The notes: generated from the sequence alone by a model not told the origin. A stretch of DNA of 64,000 bases from Nectonema munidae (GCA_030549495.1 JAUIRK010000965.1:310001-374000); one strand, 5' to 3'; shown: positions 10,831 through 24,414, counted from the stretch's first letter. Numbers and translations: made by a program.

Positions 10831-12240
10831 TGTTCTATTATTGCTAAATTTATTTTAGTGACTGCCAACGAGGCAAGAATTTTATATAATACTTTTACAT
10901 AACATACACATCAATCAATCTAACAACTTAGCAATCACATTTACATATATTTTTACCTTATCCTATTTTTTTCCTCTTCCTCCCTTTGCTTTAACTTCCC
11001 GCACATATGGAGGCCAATCCCACACAATCTACCCACACGAGTACCTCTCCCCACACTCAAAGACCCTGACGCGAGGTCAGATTCCAAACCTTAACAACCT
11101 ATAAAAATTTCGTCATTGTTTTTATGATTTCATCTCTCATGCCTCACTATCCGCAGAAGCATTAAATTCTTTATTTCATTTATTTTCAGTTCTCATCAAC
11201 TTCTTGAAAAGAAACTGTCCAAACTAAGCAAAAACGGCACAGATACAACATCTCTTTTCGGTGTACAGATAGACCTAAAAGATTTTTGTTAATCTCTTTT
11301 CGCCCCAGTAACTCAGACAATTGCTAAATTCCTAATTGATAACCCTAAACTCAAAGTATAAAACATAATCCTAATTTCTAAAATACTAAAAGACAAAACC
11401 TCAGTGGGGAGAGTTTGATTTAAAGTATATCGTTGCGTGGTGAAATTTGAGGCAATTTTCGATTTAAAGAGAACATAATACTACCTTAATTAATTAATTA
11501 ATTAATTAAGTTGTTTGTGGCGTTCGCACCCATCCTTTCGGATATCGTGGCCCGCTGGGAATGCTGAGTCCAAGTCTACCTGGACTTTCCATCCCACTAA
11601 ACGCCTACCGGCCCTTGTTACAAAAGAATAGCCATACCTTGTTATATATATTATTTTACAAGAATTTATGTTACAATATATAAATACATCTGAGTGAACG
11701 ATACTATCCTAACGCGAACGCTCCCAATTTGGGAAACAAACTTATTGTCTAGTGATAGCTTGATTACTAACCACGTAGAATCGGGTCGCTAGAGAACTAC
11801 CTAACCGTAAAAACCTTTGAATTCTTCAGAGGAAGAAAACCAGGGTAAAAAACCGGCACAACGGAATGTATCTTGTTCCTAAATAAAAGAATATGATTAT
11901 AAAAGGTATATGCTACAAAAATAGAAGCGTTTGAAGGCATGCAATATCTTATATATTATTAATAAATAAAATTTGATACATGTTATAGGGGTTAAGAAAG
12001 ATATACATAATTTAAGGCATGCTAGGTTAGGAACAATCTACCCTTGGAATTTGACTCCATCCCTAAATGTCGTCCCTAGGATATATGTTTTAATATTGGA
12101 ATGTTTACACGGTCCTACAAGCGGACTCCTATAGAGGCCAGATTACCGACTATGCCTAACCTAGCTCGTCATAATACTACCTCTTGTATTTTTAAAGATG
12201 TCCCTCCACGACTAAAAGCTCTAATTGCAAACAACGCCGT
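10831..12240. other. intergenic segment with a GC-richer block of unknown origin
   Basis: 11160-11460 has scattered ORF-like stretches that may belong to the 5' part of the LINE further on, but this is not secure. A (TTAA)n microsatellite runs from 11486 to 11509. From 11511 to about 11860 the sequence is clearly more GC-rich than its neighbours, with motifs such as CGGATATCGTGGCCCG, and looks like part of a distinct repeat. I do not recognise it, and no frame is long. Confidence 0.4.
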
Positions 12241-12509
12241 AGATACTCTGGTGCGATAAACGATTTAGCGATATACGATAGAGCAACATACGTTTAAGTG
12301 ATACTTTTAAAGCAACAGACATGTTTAAACGATGATCGTTTGAGCCATCAAACTATTTCAAATATTTCCTAATATTTAATATAATGATAAAGATATTTTA
12401 TCTTACAAAAAAAGGGCTCAATTCTGTATCATCCCTCTATAATGCATCGTTTGAAAATATTATCGCTCTAACGTATATCGCGCAGTTGTTTATCGCCCAT
12501 CTATCTGGA
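12241..12509. mobile_element. MITE with CGATAAAC / GCGATATACG inverted ends, copy 1
   Basis: The left end carries GCGATAAACGA, then GCGATATACGATAGAGC. The right end carries the inverse, GCTCTAACGTATATCGCGC followed by GTTTATCGCCC. A second copy with the same order of motifs is at 53570-53765, within a TTC21 intron. Two copies plus inverted ends support a dispersed non-autonomous DNA transposon. It contains no reading frame. The target duplication is not resolved. Confidence 0.7.
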
Positions 12510-13505
12510 AAATAAGTAAGCTAATTTTACTCCCCAAACCCAACAAAGACTCATATCCAACTGGTGACCAATCAAAATTTTACGCAAAAGTTTCTCTTTA
12601 ACATCTCCACCTTCAACAAAATTAATCCCTTCCAATTTGCTTACTTTGCCCACAAAATTCCAGAATCCGCTGTATATAGAATGTCCTCCCACCTTAAAAC
12701 AAAACTATCATTCAAATTAACATCACTCACCCTCTTTCTAGACATCAATAACTCCTTCAATTCGGCATGGGATACCGCAATCATTTTCCACATGATCCAG
12801 AAAAAAACCCAACTACCTCCTAAAATTTATTCAAAATTACCTGATCGCTGTCTCATTTTCAAGCAAAATTCTTTAGTTGCCGTTCATTCACTCTCATTTT
12901 TCACGCTACAAAGTGGTTGTCTCTCAGACATCTTCTGGATTATACTTATAAACGATCTCTTAGATATATTAAACAACAATTCCAACTTTTTTCAACGTTA
13001 TTCAGACGATCTGCCTTTTATCTACACCTCAAACTCTTAAAAATAAAATTTAACGCAAATAAATCAACTCTTATACACTTCACACTCCTTTATTAGCATC
13101 CAGTGATACTCTCATCCACTTTTCTTTTTCTGCAAAATATTTAGGCCTTACTTTAAATCAAACCCAAATGGTTCTCCCACTTTAAAAACCTATACCATAA
13201 ACTTTGTTCACTTCTATTCTCTCTTAGAAAAATTATATCATGTGAATGGGGTCTGAGTCTTCAACACTTCTCTTTTATTATTTAACCTTTAACTATCACA
13301 GAAAAAACAATTGAGCCTCCCACATCTCCAACTCCCTTAACAACTAGCCAACTTCTTTAAAATCATTCCTCACTCTTAATGCCTCAATTCTGCAAGCCAA
13401 ACATTACAATTCTCTAAAACTTCAAACTAGAACCTTTTTAATCATTTCTCAATCATATGGGAAAATCCGATAATTTTCCTACCTACCTACCTAACAGTTA
13501 TACAA
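12507..13505 (+). pseudogene. LINE reverse transcriptase relic
   Basis: The frame 12564-13040 and the other frames around it match the order of motifs in non-LTR reverse transcriptases. An LPKPNKDS entry motif lies at about 12527 in a different frame. Next come FLDINNSFNSAW (motif A, with Asn in place of the usual Asp), GCLSDIFWIILINDL (motif B region) and YSDDL (motif C). Further on, AKYLGLTLNQTQ is the post-RT segment. At least two frame changes and a stop interrupt it, so it is dead. It ends in an (ACCT)n tail at about 13482-13497. It is probably of the jockey/CR1-like group, but the clade is not certain. Confidence 0.75.
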
Positions 13506-13624
13506 CATTAACCCTATTAGTGCTGGGCAAAATTTGTCCACTCAAGTGCTGGGGGGCGTAAAGTGCCACTCCTATTTTTCTCAGATATTAATAAGTTTTT
13601 ATAAATATTTTTAATGTTACATAT

Positions 13625-15060
13625 ATATTTCAACTATGCTGAATTCAGTGGTGATGACCATTTTTTATCAAAATCAATCAAACCTGTAAAAAAATTGATT
13701 TATATTTGACAGTTCATCTCAAAAAAGAACTCTTTATTTAAATAATTATATAAAGTTTTTTACGCATGTATACCCATTTTCAAATATGCTGAATTCAGTG
13801 GTGATATTCATTTTTTATGAAAATCAATCAAACCTGTCAAAAAATTGATCTAAATGTGACAGCTCATCTCAAAAAGGAACTTTTTATCTAAATAAGTATA
13901 TAAAGTTTTTTACACATGTATACCTATTTTCAAATATACTTAATTCATTGGTGATATTCATTTTTTATGAAAATCCATCAAACCTGTCAAAAAATTGATT
14001 TATATTTGACAGCTCATCTCAAAAAGGAACTTTTTATCTAAATAAGTATATAAAGTTTTTTACACATGTATACCCATTTTCAAATATGCTGAATTCAGTG
14101 GTGATATTCATTTTTTATGAAAATCAATCAAACCTGTCAAAAAATTGATCTAAATGTGACAGCTCATTTCAAAAAGGAACTTTTTATCTAAATAAGTATA
14201 TAAAGTTTTTTACACATGTATACCCATTTTCAAATATGCTGAATTCAGTGGTGATATTCATTTTTTATGAAAATCCATCAAACCTGTCAAAAAATTGATC
14301 TAAATGTGACAGCTCATCTCAAAAATGAACTTTTTATCTAAATAAGTATATAAAGTTTTTTACACATGTATACCCATTTTCAAATATGCTGAATTCAGTG
14401 GTGAATATTCATTTTTTATGAAAATCAATCAAACCTGTCAAAAAAGTGATTTACATATGACAGCTCATCTCAAAAAAGAAACTTTTTATCTAAATAATTA
14501 TATAATGTTTTTTACACATATACACCCATTTTCAAGCATGCTGAATTCAGCGGTGATATTCATTTTTTTTTATAAAAATCAATTAAAGTATCAAAGCATT
14601 GATTTATATATGACAGCTCATCTTAAAAAGAAACTTTTTATCTAAGTAATAATATAAAGTTTTTTACACATATATACCCATTTTTAAGCATGCGTAATTC
14701 AGTGGTGATATTCATTTTTTTATAAAAATCAATCAAAACTGTCAAAAAAATTGATTTATCCCAAAAAGAAAGGATCAGACAGGGTTTTATAAATTAGAGA
14801 ATTACGTTTAATAGAAAGTATAGGGAGGTTATGAAGTTTACCGTGTATGGCATTTTACACACATATACCCATTTTCAAGTAGGCTGTGTTTACTGGTTAT
14901 ATTCCTTTTTTTTTTATAAATATTAGTCAAACCTGACAAAATAATTTAAATATGACAGCCCATGTTAAAATTAAAATTTTAATTCTTTTAAAGTTTTTTT
15001 TATACATTTCAAGTATGCAGAATTTAATGGTGATGTTCATTTTTTATGAAATCAATAAAA
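13625..15060. repeat. tandem array, 150-bp unit, about 10 copies
   Basis: The landmark GCTGAATTCAGTGGTGAT recurs at about 13638, 13788, 13938, 14088, 14238, 14388, 14540 and 14690. That is a period of 150 bp, with decayed units at about 14880 and 15017. Within each unit, AAACCTGTCAAAAAATTGAT and TGACAGCTCATCTCAAAAA are conserved. The units at 13788-14400 are the most alike, which suggests recent expansion in the middle. Because 150 is divisible by three, repeated short open frames appear in it that are not genes. Confidence 0.9.
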
Positions 15061-15373
15061 CCTGTCAAAAAAATCGATTAAACCTGTAAATCAATGTCAA
15101 ATATATAAACATAAAAATAACTTCTACTTGCAGTTTTCTCTGGTAATTATTTTCTTAATTTATTTAATAAACCAACTTTAGGTGTTTAATTCACTCAAAA
15201 TATTTCATTCTACAGTAACTTATGTAACTCGATAGGACCTCCATCTTTTTGGCTACAAATTCGTTATCGGAGTCTCTACGTCATATTATAATTTACAGTA
15301 TGTAATTTTGGTATTCATTCTATGATGATCCTTTCTTGGTAGCTCTTTTTTCATTAGAAATTTATATTCTTCA

Positions 15374-15565
15374 ATGTGTGTTCGAAAATTTTTTTATAAG
15401 GATAAAATTACTTTTTCCTTCTCAGGCCTGAATATTTGTCAACCAATCTCATTTCAAAGGTTTTTTTCTGATGAATCATTCGTTATGTTGATTGTTCAAT
15501 TACAAAAAGTTGTCAACGTTCTTCATCTAAAAAATTACTTCTTTGACACAAAAGGAAAAAGATGA
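15374..15565 (+). pseudogene. possible piggyBac transposase N-terminal remnant
   Basis: A 63-codon open stretch includes PISFQRFFSDESFVMLIVQ. This resembles the phenylalanine-rich start of the piggyBac transposase core (a pattern like ...FF.DEL...IV..TN.YA). It lies between the two arrays of a TTAA-flanked element, where a transposase relic is expected. The sequence around it is broken in all frames. The match is short and was judged by eye. Confidence 0.4.
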
Positions 15566-16139
15566 ACAAATTCAATTTAAATAAAAAATATCTTGATAGT
15601 GACTAAATTCTCACATATTGGCATCTGTGCCATTTTTGATAAATCTGTCCTATTCTAAATTTTCAGATTTCCTACCCATCTTAGCTAAATGTTAACTGTA
15701 ATCCTAGATGATAAGCTATAGATTTAAATATTTTTCATTTGTAAAAGAGGAACTTCTTTTTCACAGTCAAAATCTTTTTTGAAGTATATAATTAAACCAC
15801 TTCCTAGTTCATTAGAACATGGTAGATCTTCCATTTAGTAAAGATACATATTTTTTTTAATTATGATCACATGTTCTCTTTTCAATTAGTTTTCAACTTG
15901 GTTCCTACTCTCATACAAATTTTCAAAAGATATTATAATACGTTTTATTTTTTTTAATAAATATTTCATACTCAAGATGATTGTAGAAAGTATTATAAGC
16001 CAAAATATACAAAAAAAAAAGTATATTTTTACTATATACCTAATATGCAGCTATTTTTTGAAATATTTTTACATAACTGATTTTCAGGCATACATTACTA
16101 ATTCAATTGCCACTTCGAGATATTTTTTAACCGTATTAT

Positions 16140-17580
16140 CCAAAATCCAGTACAGAAATAAAATAAGCATAGTCGATTTGGTATAAAACAGATATTTTAT
16201 TTTTTTGAAAATATTTTTGAAGACAGTATCTAGAAGTAAACTGCAAATCTGATTCAAGCTTTCAGATACTTTAAAACCATAAATGCCAAACATGAGTCCA
16301 AAAATGAAACTAGCATCTTCCATTTGGCATAAAAACAGATATTTTATTTAAATTTCAAAAATATTTCTGTAGACATTAGACGTAAATCGAAAATTTGATT
16401 GACAATTTCAGACATTTAAAACATCTAAATGCAAAAAATGATTTCAGAAATAAAAATTATCATGGTCGAATAATTTGATTGACACTAGCAGTAAAACCTC
16501 TAAATGCGAAAACTGTGTTCAGAAATGAAATCATCATGATCTATTTGCTATAAAAACAAATTTTAGACTAAACGCAAATTTAATTGATACTTATATGTAT
16601 TTTCAAATTCAAACTGCAAAAATTGAGTCCATAAATGAAACTAGCATGGTTGATTTGGTATAAAAACATATATTTAATTGTAAAATTTGAATGAATGTTT
16701 TTTAGAAATTTTTAGAAGTAAACCGAAATTTGATTAACCTTATAGGTATTTTCCATCAAAATGTAAAAAATTAGTTAAAAATGAAAACAGATGATTGATT
16801 TGGTATAAAAACATATATTTAAGAGAATATTTTTGGAGATCATTTTCAGAAGTAAACCGCAAATTTGATTTATACTTATAGGTATTTTCAAATCCTAAAT
16901 GTAAAAAATTGGTTCAAAAATGAAAACAGCATGATCGATTTGGTATAAAAACAAATATTTCATGTAAAATTGAGAGAATATTTTTGGAGATAGCTTTTAG
17001 AAGTAAACTGCAAATTTTAACTGATATTTTAAAACCTCTAAATGTGAAAAATGAGTTCAGAAAAGAAAACAGCATGGTTGATTTGGTATAAACATATATT
17101 TCATTGTAAAATTTGAATGGATGTTTTTGGAGACAATTTTTAGAAGTAAACCACAAATTTGATTAAATTATAGGAATTTTCACATCTAAAGTAAAAAATG
17201 AGTTAGAAATGAAACAGATGGCGTTTAGATAAAACATATATTTAATTGTAAAATTTGAATGAATGTTTTTGGAGATAATTTTTAGAAGTAAACCGCAAAT
17301 TTGATTAACACTTATAGGTATTTTCACATCCTAAACGTAAAAAATGAGTCCAGAAATGAAACCAGCATGGCCGATTTAGTATAACGCATATATTTTATGT
17401 AAAATGTGAAGGAATGTTTTTGGAGACAATTTTCAGAAGTAAACCGCAAATTTGATTACTACTTATAGGTATTTTCATATCCTAAATGTAAAAAATGAGT
17501 CCAGAAATGAAAACAGCATGACCGATTAAGTATTAAAACATATATTTTATGTAAAATTTGAAGGTATATTTTATTAGATA
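16140..17580. repeat. tandem array, ~140-150-bp unit, about 9 copies
   Basis: The landmark AAGTAAACCGCAAATTTGAT recurs with variation at about 16232, 16716, 16851, 17002, 17144, 17287 and 17438, with more decayed copies between. A second landmark in each unit is GATTTGGTATAAAACATAT. The unit is not visibly related to that of the left-hand array, although its length is similar. The array lies inside the right arm of the piggyBac-like element. Related units are present in the element at 29865-30505. Confidence 0.85.
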
Positions 17581-17956
17581 TATTTTAGATCAATCAAAAT
17601 TTTGATTGACATTTTCTAAAAAGTAGCTATGATTATTGAAAAAATTAAATATATAAAATGTTATGCGTTCTAAACTCTATATAATTATAAATTTTCAGGG
17701 TATTATATAATATAGATCCTAAGTTATAAGGTTAAGTACAGATAATGTCAAAATTTTGCTGAAAATTTTTAATTTTTGATTGACAGTTTTGAACATGAAG
17801 GGATCATTCAACTACGATGAAAATGGTTTCAAAAGATGCAGCTAGCGATTTTAGGAAAAGTCACCAAATTTGAAGGGATATGATTCAGCCAATTTTCTAC
17901 AATTAATTTTTTAGTGAAGGGGGCGTTTTACGCCCCCCAGCACTAATAGGGTTAAA

Positions 17957-19620
17957 GAAAGCACTGAATTCTCGAAGACCACAATTAGCTAAAGTTTTGA
18001 TAAAATCAATGAAAAGTTTTTAGACTCAACAATTAAAGTTTTTAATACCGTTTACAGTATGGCAAAACCTGTAGACCCTTTTCTTATATCGAGTATTTGG
18101 TTGAGCTTCAACAATTAAATGGTGTACAGATGGGTGTTGGGCTTCACTCTCGTAAAACGGCCGCAAAGATTGTTAACCAAACAAATCTTAAAAATAAGTT
18201 TCCACAAAATTATTGAAAAAAAAACAGAAATTTTGCATAATAGTAGAGTAGACGAAGCTTCCACCATATCCAACAAATGAGTGCTCATCATTTTTTGAAG
18301 GTATAGGACACTGAAGTTTCACCAGTTATATTTTTTGATTTTGTTGAACTTGAGGATCAGGGTGCAGAAAACATTTTTTCATCGCTTTTATCAAGTTTAA
18401 AGAATGGTGGTATTAACGCGTTGAGAGAAAATTTAGCTGCGTTTTGCTCAGATGGAGCTAGTGTCATGGGTGGACGTCATTCAGGCGTAGGTGTTCGATT
18501 CAGAAAAAGTTTTCCCAATATTGTTCTTTGGCATTGCCTTAATCATCGGTTACAGTTGGTAAGGGATGACTCCGTGAATGATGTAAAGCAGGTTAAACAT
18601 TTTAAAATATTCATTGATACGATCTATAAAAATTTTCATCAGTCAAACAAAAATCAAAATGAGCTTTTTAAAATTTCATCGGAGATAGGCACCAAATTTT
18701 AAAAATAGGTACGGTTTTTGGTCCCAGGTGGGCAGCTTGTAGTTTGAGGACTACTATTGCTGTATGGCGTCGCTACCTTTCTCTTTATAAGTTTTTTCAA
18801 ACGAAGGCTTTTTGGGGATGGCATCACGATTATCTAACAAAAGTTTCTCTATGATTTGGCTTTGATGATTGATATCCTTCAAGAAATCTCAATATTGTCA
18901 AACGGTTTGCAAGCGAGAAATATAACGATTCAAGAAGCAGATAATTCATTAAAAGATCGATCAAAGCTTTTAACTTGATGATTGAAAGTAAGGGTGTTTC
19001 CGAAAAGGAAGCAAATAAAAAAATTATGGAAGAGTTGAAAGAAATTGAGTGGGTTGAAAATTCTAAAATAGTAAGAATTCCACGTCAAAATCTTCTTCAA
19101 AACGTGATTTAAACATTGAAAAACATATGATGAGCAATGACTTTATCAAAGCATCATCTTGCTCGACTGAGATGGACCACAAAATCCTCGAGTTTTCATA
19201 TTTTTTTGGAATCGAATTCATGGCAAATCGAAGAGGTGATTATTCCATGGAAAGAAGATTTTTTGTCATCGAATCCTTCTCAATGAATGTAGAGATTATT
19301 TAGAAAACGCATTAATTCAAACGTAAACTTTACATGCATCCGATTACCAGATAGCATAAAAAGGGCTAAAAATATATTAAATGTTGTGGCTGTTAGTACA
19401 GCGGAAGCAGAGAGAGAGGCTTTTCAATGATGAACAATATATATTCCAAAAAAAGAAACCGATTGTCAGTTCATAACATCTCAAACCTGATGATAATAAA
19501 TTTAATTGGCGCTAAAAATTGGAAGGCAAAAGATACAGTTATAACATGGTTGAGAAAGAATCATTCCGAAGATGACACAAGAGTAAAAAAAAGCAAGAAA
19601 AAGTCAATCTAAATCAAGAG
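17957..19620 (+). pseudogene. hAT transposase relic, KIAA1586-like family
   Basis: Broken frames follow the order of KIAA1586-like hAT transposases. First is a VYSMAK...PF region and an ELQQLNGV motif (about 18055-18125), then GVGLHSRKTAAKIV. Next, 18421-18702 contains AFCSDGASVMGGRHSGVGVR and VLWHCLNHRLQL, with [15 protein letters not shown] following in another frame. The C-terminal hAT dimerisation segment (TAEAEREAF-like, then KKRNRLSVHNISNLMIINL) is at about 19390-19530. Several frameshifts and stops make it non-functional. It begins directly after the piggyBac-like element. Its true ends were not identified. Confidence 0.75.
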
Positions 19621-19929
19621 ACAATCTGGAAATACTTCGATTGAGATTATAATTCTGTTTTTTTTATTTTTCATTTTATTACAATATTTTTGAAGTATTA
19701 AACAAGTTTTGCGTACAAGATTTTTTCACTTTAAAACAGGGAATTTTTTATTGTATAATGGTTGGATAGATACAATTAAAATGGGTAGTAGGAAAGCCTA
19801 AAAAATATACATTTACATAGGGTTTTCGATCGAGTAGGCTGGAAAACTTGAGAAATTTTTCCGAGTAGTCTCAAACGAAATTTGAATCCCATCACTGATT
19901 TGAGGTATATGAAGCGTTGAATTAAAAGA

Positions 19930-20145
19930 CTAATGCTGTATCAAAGAATATTTAGATAAAAGAATGAAAGACAACGATATTACTAAAATAATACAATTAA
20001 AGGATCCAAACATTTCCCCTTCAATGTATCTAGTTTTACAAAATTGTCAGTCTACTTCGGTAACAGTGGAAAGATTTTACTGAAAAAATTGTTGGCAAAA
20101 GATAGAAATTTCTTGCCATCAAATATTTTTAAATATTTTTTATTT
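19930..20145 (+). pseudogene. hAT C-terminal dimerisation domain fragment
   Basis: Frames here read QSTSVTVERF and then, after a frame change, LLAKDRNFLPSNIFKYF. This is the typical hAT C-terminal pattern and resembles the relic at 2942-3127 (LEVERSFSKL). The rest of the element is not visible, so this is a decayed tail fragment. Confidence 0.55.
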
Positions 20146-22619
20146 TAACACATCATAATTTTTTTCTCTATTACCTATGTTTTTTCAAGTTTAAATAAAT
20201 AAACATAATTTCTAAAAAGATATCAACTTATTATCACCAAAAAGTGAAAAAAATTAAGTTAAACTTTTAACAATAAAAGTCAAATTTTGAAAAAATGAGT
20301 TGAAACTTAAAAAAATCGCCCTATGTATGAGGTTAATTATTCAGAAAAATTTAGTAAAACACATCTTTTGATCTTTTTCTCTTCTCATTTTTTTCAGTGA
20401 ACTTATCAAAGCGCAATCCATAATCATTATTTTTTGAGGAATCAAAGTGTAAATTAAACCCACACTTCAAATTTTGGCGAATAATTCAAAAGTTATAATA
20501 ATATAAAAACGAAGGTTAATTTATAAAAAAACCGAAAACTAAAATTATTTTATAAAAATCTACAAATAAATTTAGGTTCCGATAGTAGAGTGGTTTTATA
20601 ATTGTGTTGGAAATTGTTACAGATAAAAGTTGAAAATTTCCAATAATGTAACAAACGTTAAAGTTTAAAATGAGAAATATAAAAAATATGCACCTCTCAT
20701 CTGCTAATTACGAAGAAAACTGAAAAATATAAAATTATAAAAATAATCCAACTTTATTTGTAATTAACAATGGTAATGAAGCCAATGGAATATGCATTAC
20801 TTTGATAGGATGCATGGTCGAATAATTCAAAAGTTATAAGCAATCTAAAAACTCATTTAAGCATGTTGAAAACTTGCATAACACAGGTTTACCAATTTGA
20901 TAACTATAACTCACGAAAAGATGTAATAAAATCCCTGCACTGAATTGCGATATCTACTTACGTTAAAATAAAACACTCCTCCGCCTTTCAAAAAATAAAT
21001 AAATAGGCTGCTTTATGATCACATATATATGTCAAACTATAATAATGAACTATTATATGTTATTTGAAAATGACCTGGGGCAACTTTTAAATATTAATTA
21101 TGATGTGAGATAGATATCATTGGTGTGTGATTTCTTTATCGCACATTGTCGGTATAAATATAACAAATACTCTTCGTTAAAAAACAGTAAAATGCTATTT
21201 CTCAACTATTTATAATATAAGCAATGTATTTGAAAGCACATAAAAAATTCTTTTATTTATCGCATGATATATTTGATTGAGAAATGCAAAGTTATAAGCA
21301 TTTTTAAATATTTGACTAAAATTTTAGCTAGGAACACTACAAATAAACAAAGCGTACACTAGCGCGATAAAATAAAACACACACGAGTGCTCAAAGATGT
21401 GGTGAAGCGTATGCGAGATAAGAAATCACTGCGTTTACAAACGCGTAATGCAACATGTCTTAATCTTTCTTCGCATAGTTATGTGGTAGAATCAATAACA
21501 AGCCTAATAGTAGTGGAATGTGATTTATTCTTCGCACACTGTCGGTATAAATATAACGAATGCCCTTCGTTAAAAATGAGAAAAGTGGTATCTTAACTGA
21601 ATAAAAATTGTTTCGAAATAAAAGTGGATTACGATTAATCAACAAAACTTGTACATTCGATGGAGATTTTTTACTTGAAAAATAATTTTAAATTTATTAG
21701 AAAAACATTATACTGACCTAAACTACAAACCCCTAAAAAGAAAAAAATATCTATTTATTTTCAACCGTGTTATTTAACTATGACATTTTAAAATGGAAAA
21801 AACTACATTCTACCTTTGTTAATGAAATATTGAAGAAAAAAAGTATATAAACTCATCACGTTAATTATTAAAAGTTGACTGACCTCACATAAAAGCAGAT
21901 TTTGCAAAAGGGAAAACATTTTTTAAACCCAGCCTATGTTAAGACTAAAATTTAGAATAAATTTTTCGAAGAATAGTCCAGTTATCAAAAAAATTAAAAA
22001 GCTTTGGCAAAAATACATTATTCTACCGTATACAGAAAACGATAAGCTTTCAAATGGTATATATATCATGAAAAAAATATTGAAAAACAGTTTAATTTTT
22101 TCTTCAAAACAAATAAGTAAAAATTTCTAAAAAAAATCGTCATATTAGTAGTAATAGTATTATATACTACATAAACATTTGAACCAATCATATGGTTATC
22201 ATGAAATAAAATCGTAATTTTAAAGTTAAGTTGTTTGAACTTTTATGTAGAATTTTTGAAAAGGTGCTTTCAATATGTATGTAAAATATTTTTTGAAAAT
22301 TTTTATTTTAAATATGTTTTTTTAGCATTTTACGATTTTTATATTTAAATATATAAAAATTGGCTAGTTGTCTGCCCGGATGTTATGCCAGATCTATGAT
22401 ATAATTATGCAAACTATTTGTACGCACAATGGTATTGACCCCGAAAATATTCTCAATATCTTCAAGCTTAGAAATTTAACTAAATCATGTAATATTGTAT
22501 TTAAATTCTCGTCCCATTTGAAGCATGTTTATAATAAAAAACTCATTTTTTTCAATTCTATTACACATGATATTGAACAGTTTAAAATTACATTAAAACA
22601 TAATATAAAGTTTTGACTC

Positions 22620-23300
22620 ATGGAAACTTTGCTTCTGTTCTAAACCTCAGTGCTTAAAACTGCTTGTTCTTGTTATAGTGTTAAAATCAATCTTTGTCTC
22701 TCCTCTGTTTTTAACTGAACAGTTTATAACTGAATGTGTAGAAGTGTAAGTGTATGCTTAACCAATAATCTTTCTTGGTCTCAGCATATTAAAAGTCTAA
22801 TTACACCTTTTTCATATTTCTATGGTGCTATTAGAAAAATATTTTCTTTCCTTCCTTAATTATAGGAAAATAATATTTTTTGCTTATGTTTATTCTAAGG
22901 TACACTATTTTAGTATTATTTGGGGTACATTCAAAACCCGTCTTTTGGCTCGACTAAACTAAATCCTTGGAATTTTTTTTTAATTCATTAATTTAAATTG
23001 TAATTCTCATATGTTCTATCATCTTAACTTATTTCAAATTAACATATATTGCCGATGTATCTTTTTCTATAAGTCCTATATCCTCAAAATTCACTCTACA
23101 CATCTTTTTACCTCAATTCTCAGGTGCACTCATACAATACATGTAGTCATAATCTTTTTCATTTTTTTCCCATAATTCTAAGACTAAGTTTCGATTTACC
23201 ATATTCGATATCATTAAAACAAATAACCGCTAATTTCCTTACCTTGATTTTTCTTCTTTAGCTAAGTTTAAAATCCGTCCTAAATCTACTTCTCCTTGTA
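22620..23300 (+). pseudogene. LINE 3' region relic in palindrome centre
   Basis: Frames include NNLSWSQHIKSLI, SYFYGAIRKI and a following SIIWGT-like piece. This is the pattern of the segment after the reverse transcriptase in jockey/CR1-like LINEs (LxWxxHI..., then ...IWG...). Many stops interrupt it and no catalytic motif remains. It sits between the two palindrome arms and may be an insertion into the spacer. Confidence 0.5.
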
Positions 23301-24414
23301 CATCCTAGTACACATCTTCCATGTTTTCATTATATATTTTCTATATTTACAATTTCTTCATTTGTCTACCACTATGCTTATATTACATATATACTTATGT
23401 AAGTGCATGCATATACAAATATATACAAATACATAATCACTGATATTATTTCATCTCTAGTCATATATTACATTAAATTTAGATCGATATTTATTAAGTT
23501 CAATCCAATTCAAAATTAAAATGAAGGAAATTCAATAATTTTTTTTAAAATTACATGGATCTAATTTACTTATGTAAATCATGTCTATTGTTGGATTCAA
23601 AAAATTTTTTATCAAAATATCCTGATGATCTAAAATTTTTCTTTTCCGCTATTGCTTATTATAAAAAAAGTAATAAATGATTAATTTTTATATATTTGTA
23701 AAAATTAATTTTTTAATAGAAAGTCCTAAAAAGGCTATGAAGTGCTTTGAAGGTATTAAAAACTCTAAAAATTTTGGTTTTTGTTCAATATATGGGATCA
23801 AACTTTGTTCTTTGAAATTCTTGACAGGTTTAGAATTTAATTTTTTAAATTCATGTTTTATTTATTTATCAGAGGTCTGGCAAGACCTCCGGGGAGACAA
23901 CACGCAAAACTTGCCAGCCTTATTATATATTTAAATGTGTAAATCGTAAAATGCTTAAAAAATATACTTAAAATAAAAATTTCCAAAAAATATTTTACAT
24001 ACATATTGAAAGCCACATTTCAAAAATTCTACCTAAAAGTTAAAAAAATTTAACTTTGAAATTGCAGTTTTATTTCATAAAAACTATATGATTGGTTGAA
24101 ATGTTTATGTAATATATAATAATAATAATACTACTACCAATACTACTTTTTGAAAATTTTTACTTGTTTGATTTGAAGAAAGAATTCAACTGTTTTTCAA
24201 TATTTCTTTTTCATGATATATATATCATTAGAAAGCTTATCGTTTGCTACATACTCTAGAATAATTTATTTTTGCAAAAGTTTTAACAAATTTTAATAAA
24301 TGGACTTTACTTCGAAAAATTTTGTCTAAATTTTTGAAAAAATTACGGACCACCTTTTTGTTTACGCATAATGTGAAGATTTTTAAAAAAATTGAATGAA
24401 AATGATATCATTGG

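Larger units (their letters stand above)
13512..17951. mobile_element. piggyBac-like element, 4.44 kb, TTAA-flanked
   Basis: The left end CCCTATTAGTGCTGG at 13512 mirrors CCAGCACTAATAGGG ending at 17951. Both are flanked by TTAA (13508-13511, 17952-17955). CCCT tips and a TTAA target are diagnostic of the piggyBac superfamily. A second inner motif GGGGGGCGTAAA / TTTACGCCCCCC extends the inverted repeats. The inside is mostly two tandem arrays (13625-15060 and 16140-17580). The middle has a short piece resembling piggyBac transposase. It is therefore non-autonomous and unusually large for such an element. A partial relative in the other orientation is at 29865-30505. Confidence 0.85.

Noticed and set aside
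12564-13040. Reverse-transcriptase ORF as a functional host gene
   Set aside because: Motif A lacks its catalytic Asp, and stops and frame changes flank it. It is a dead LINE.
14418-14645. 75-codon ORF with an internally repeated protein
   Set aside because: It is a by-product of the 150-bp tandem array, whose period is a multiple of three.
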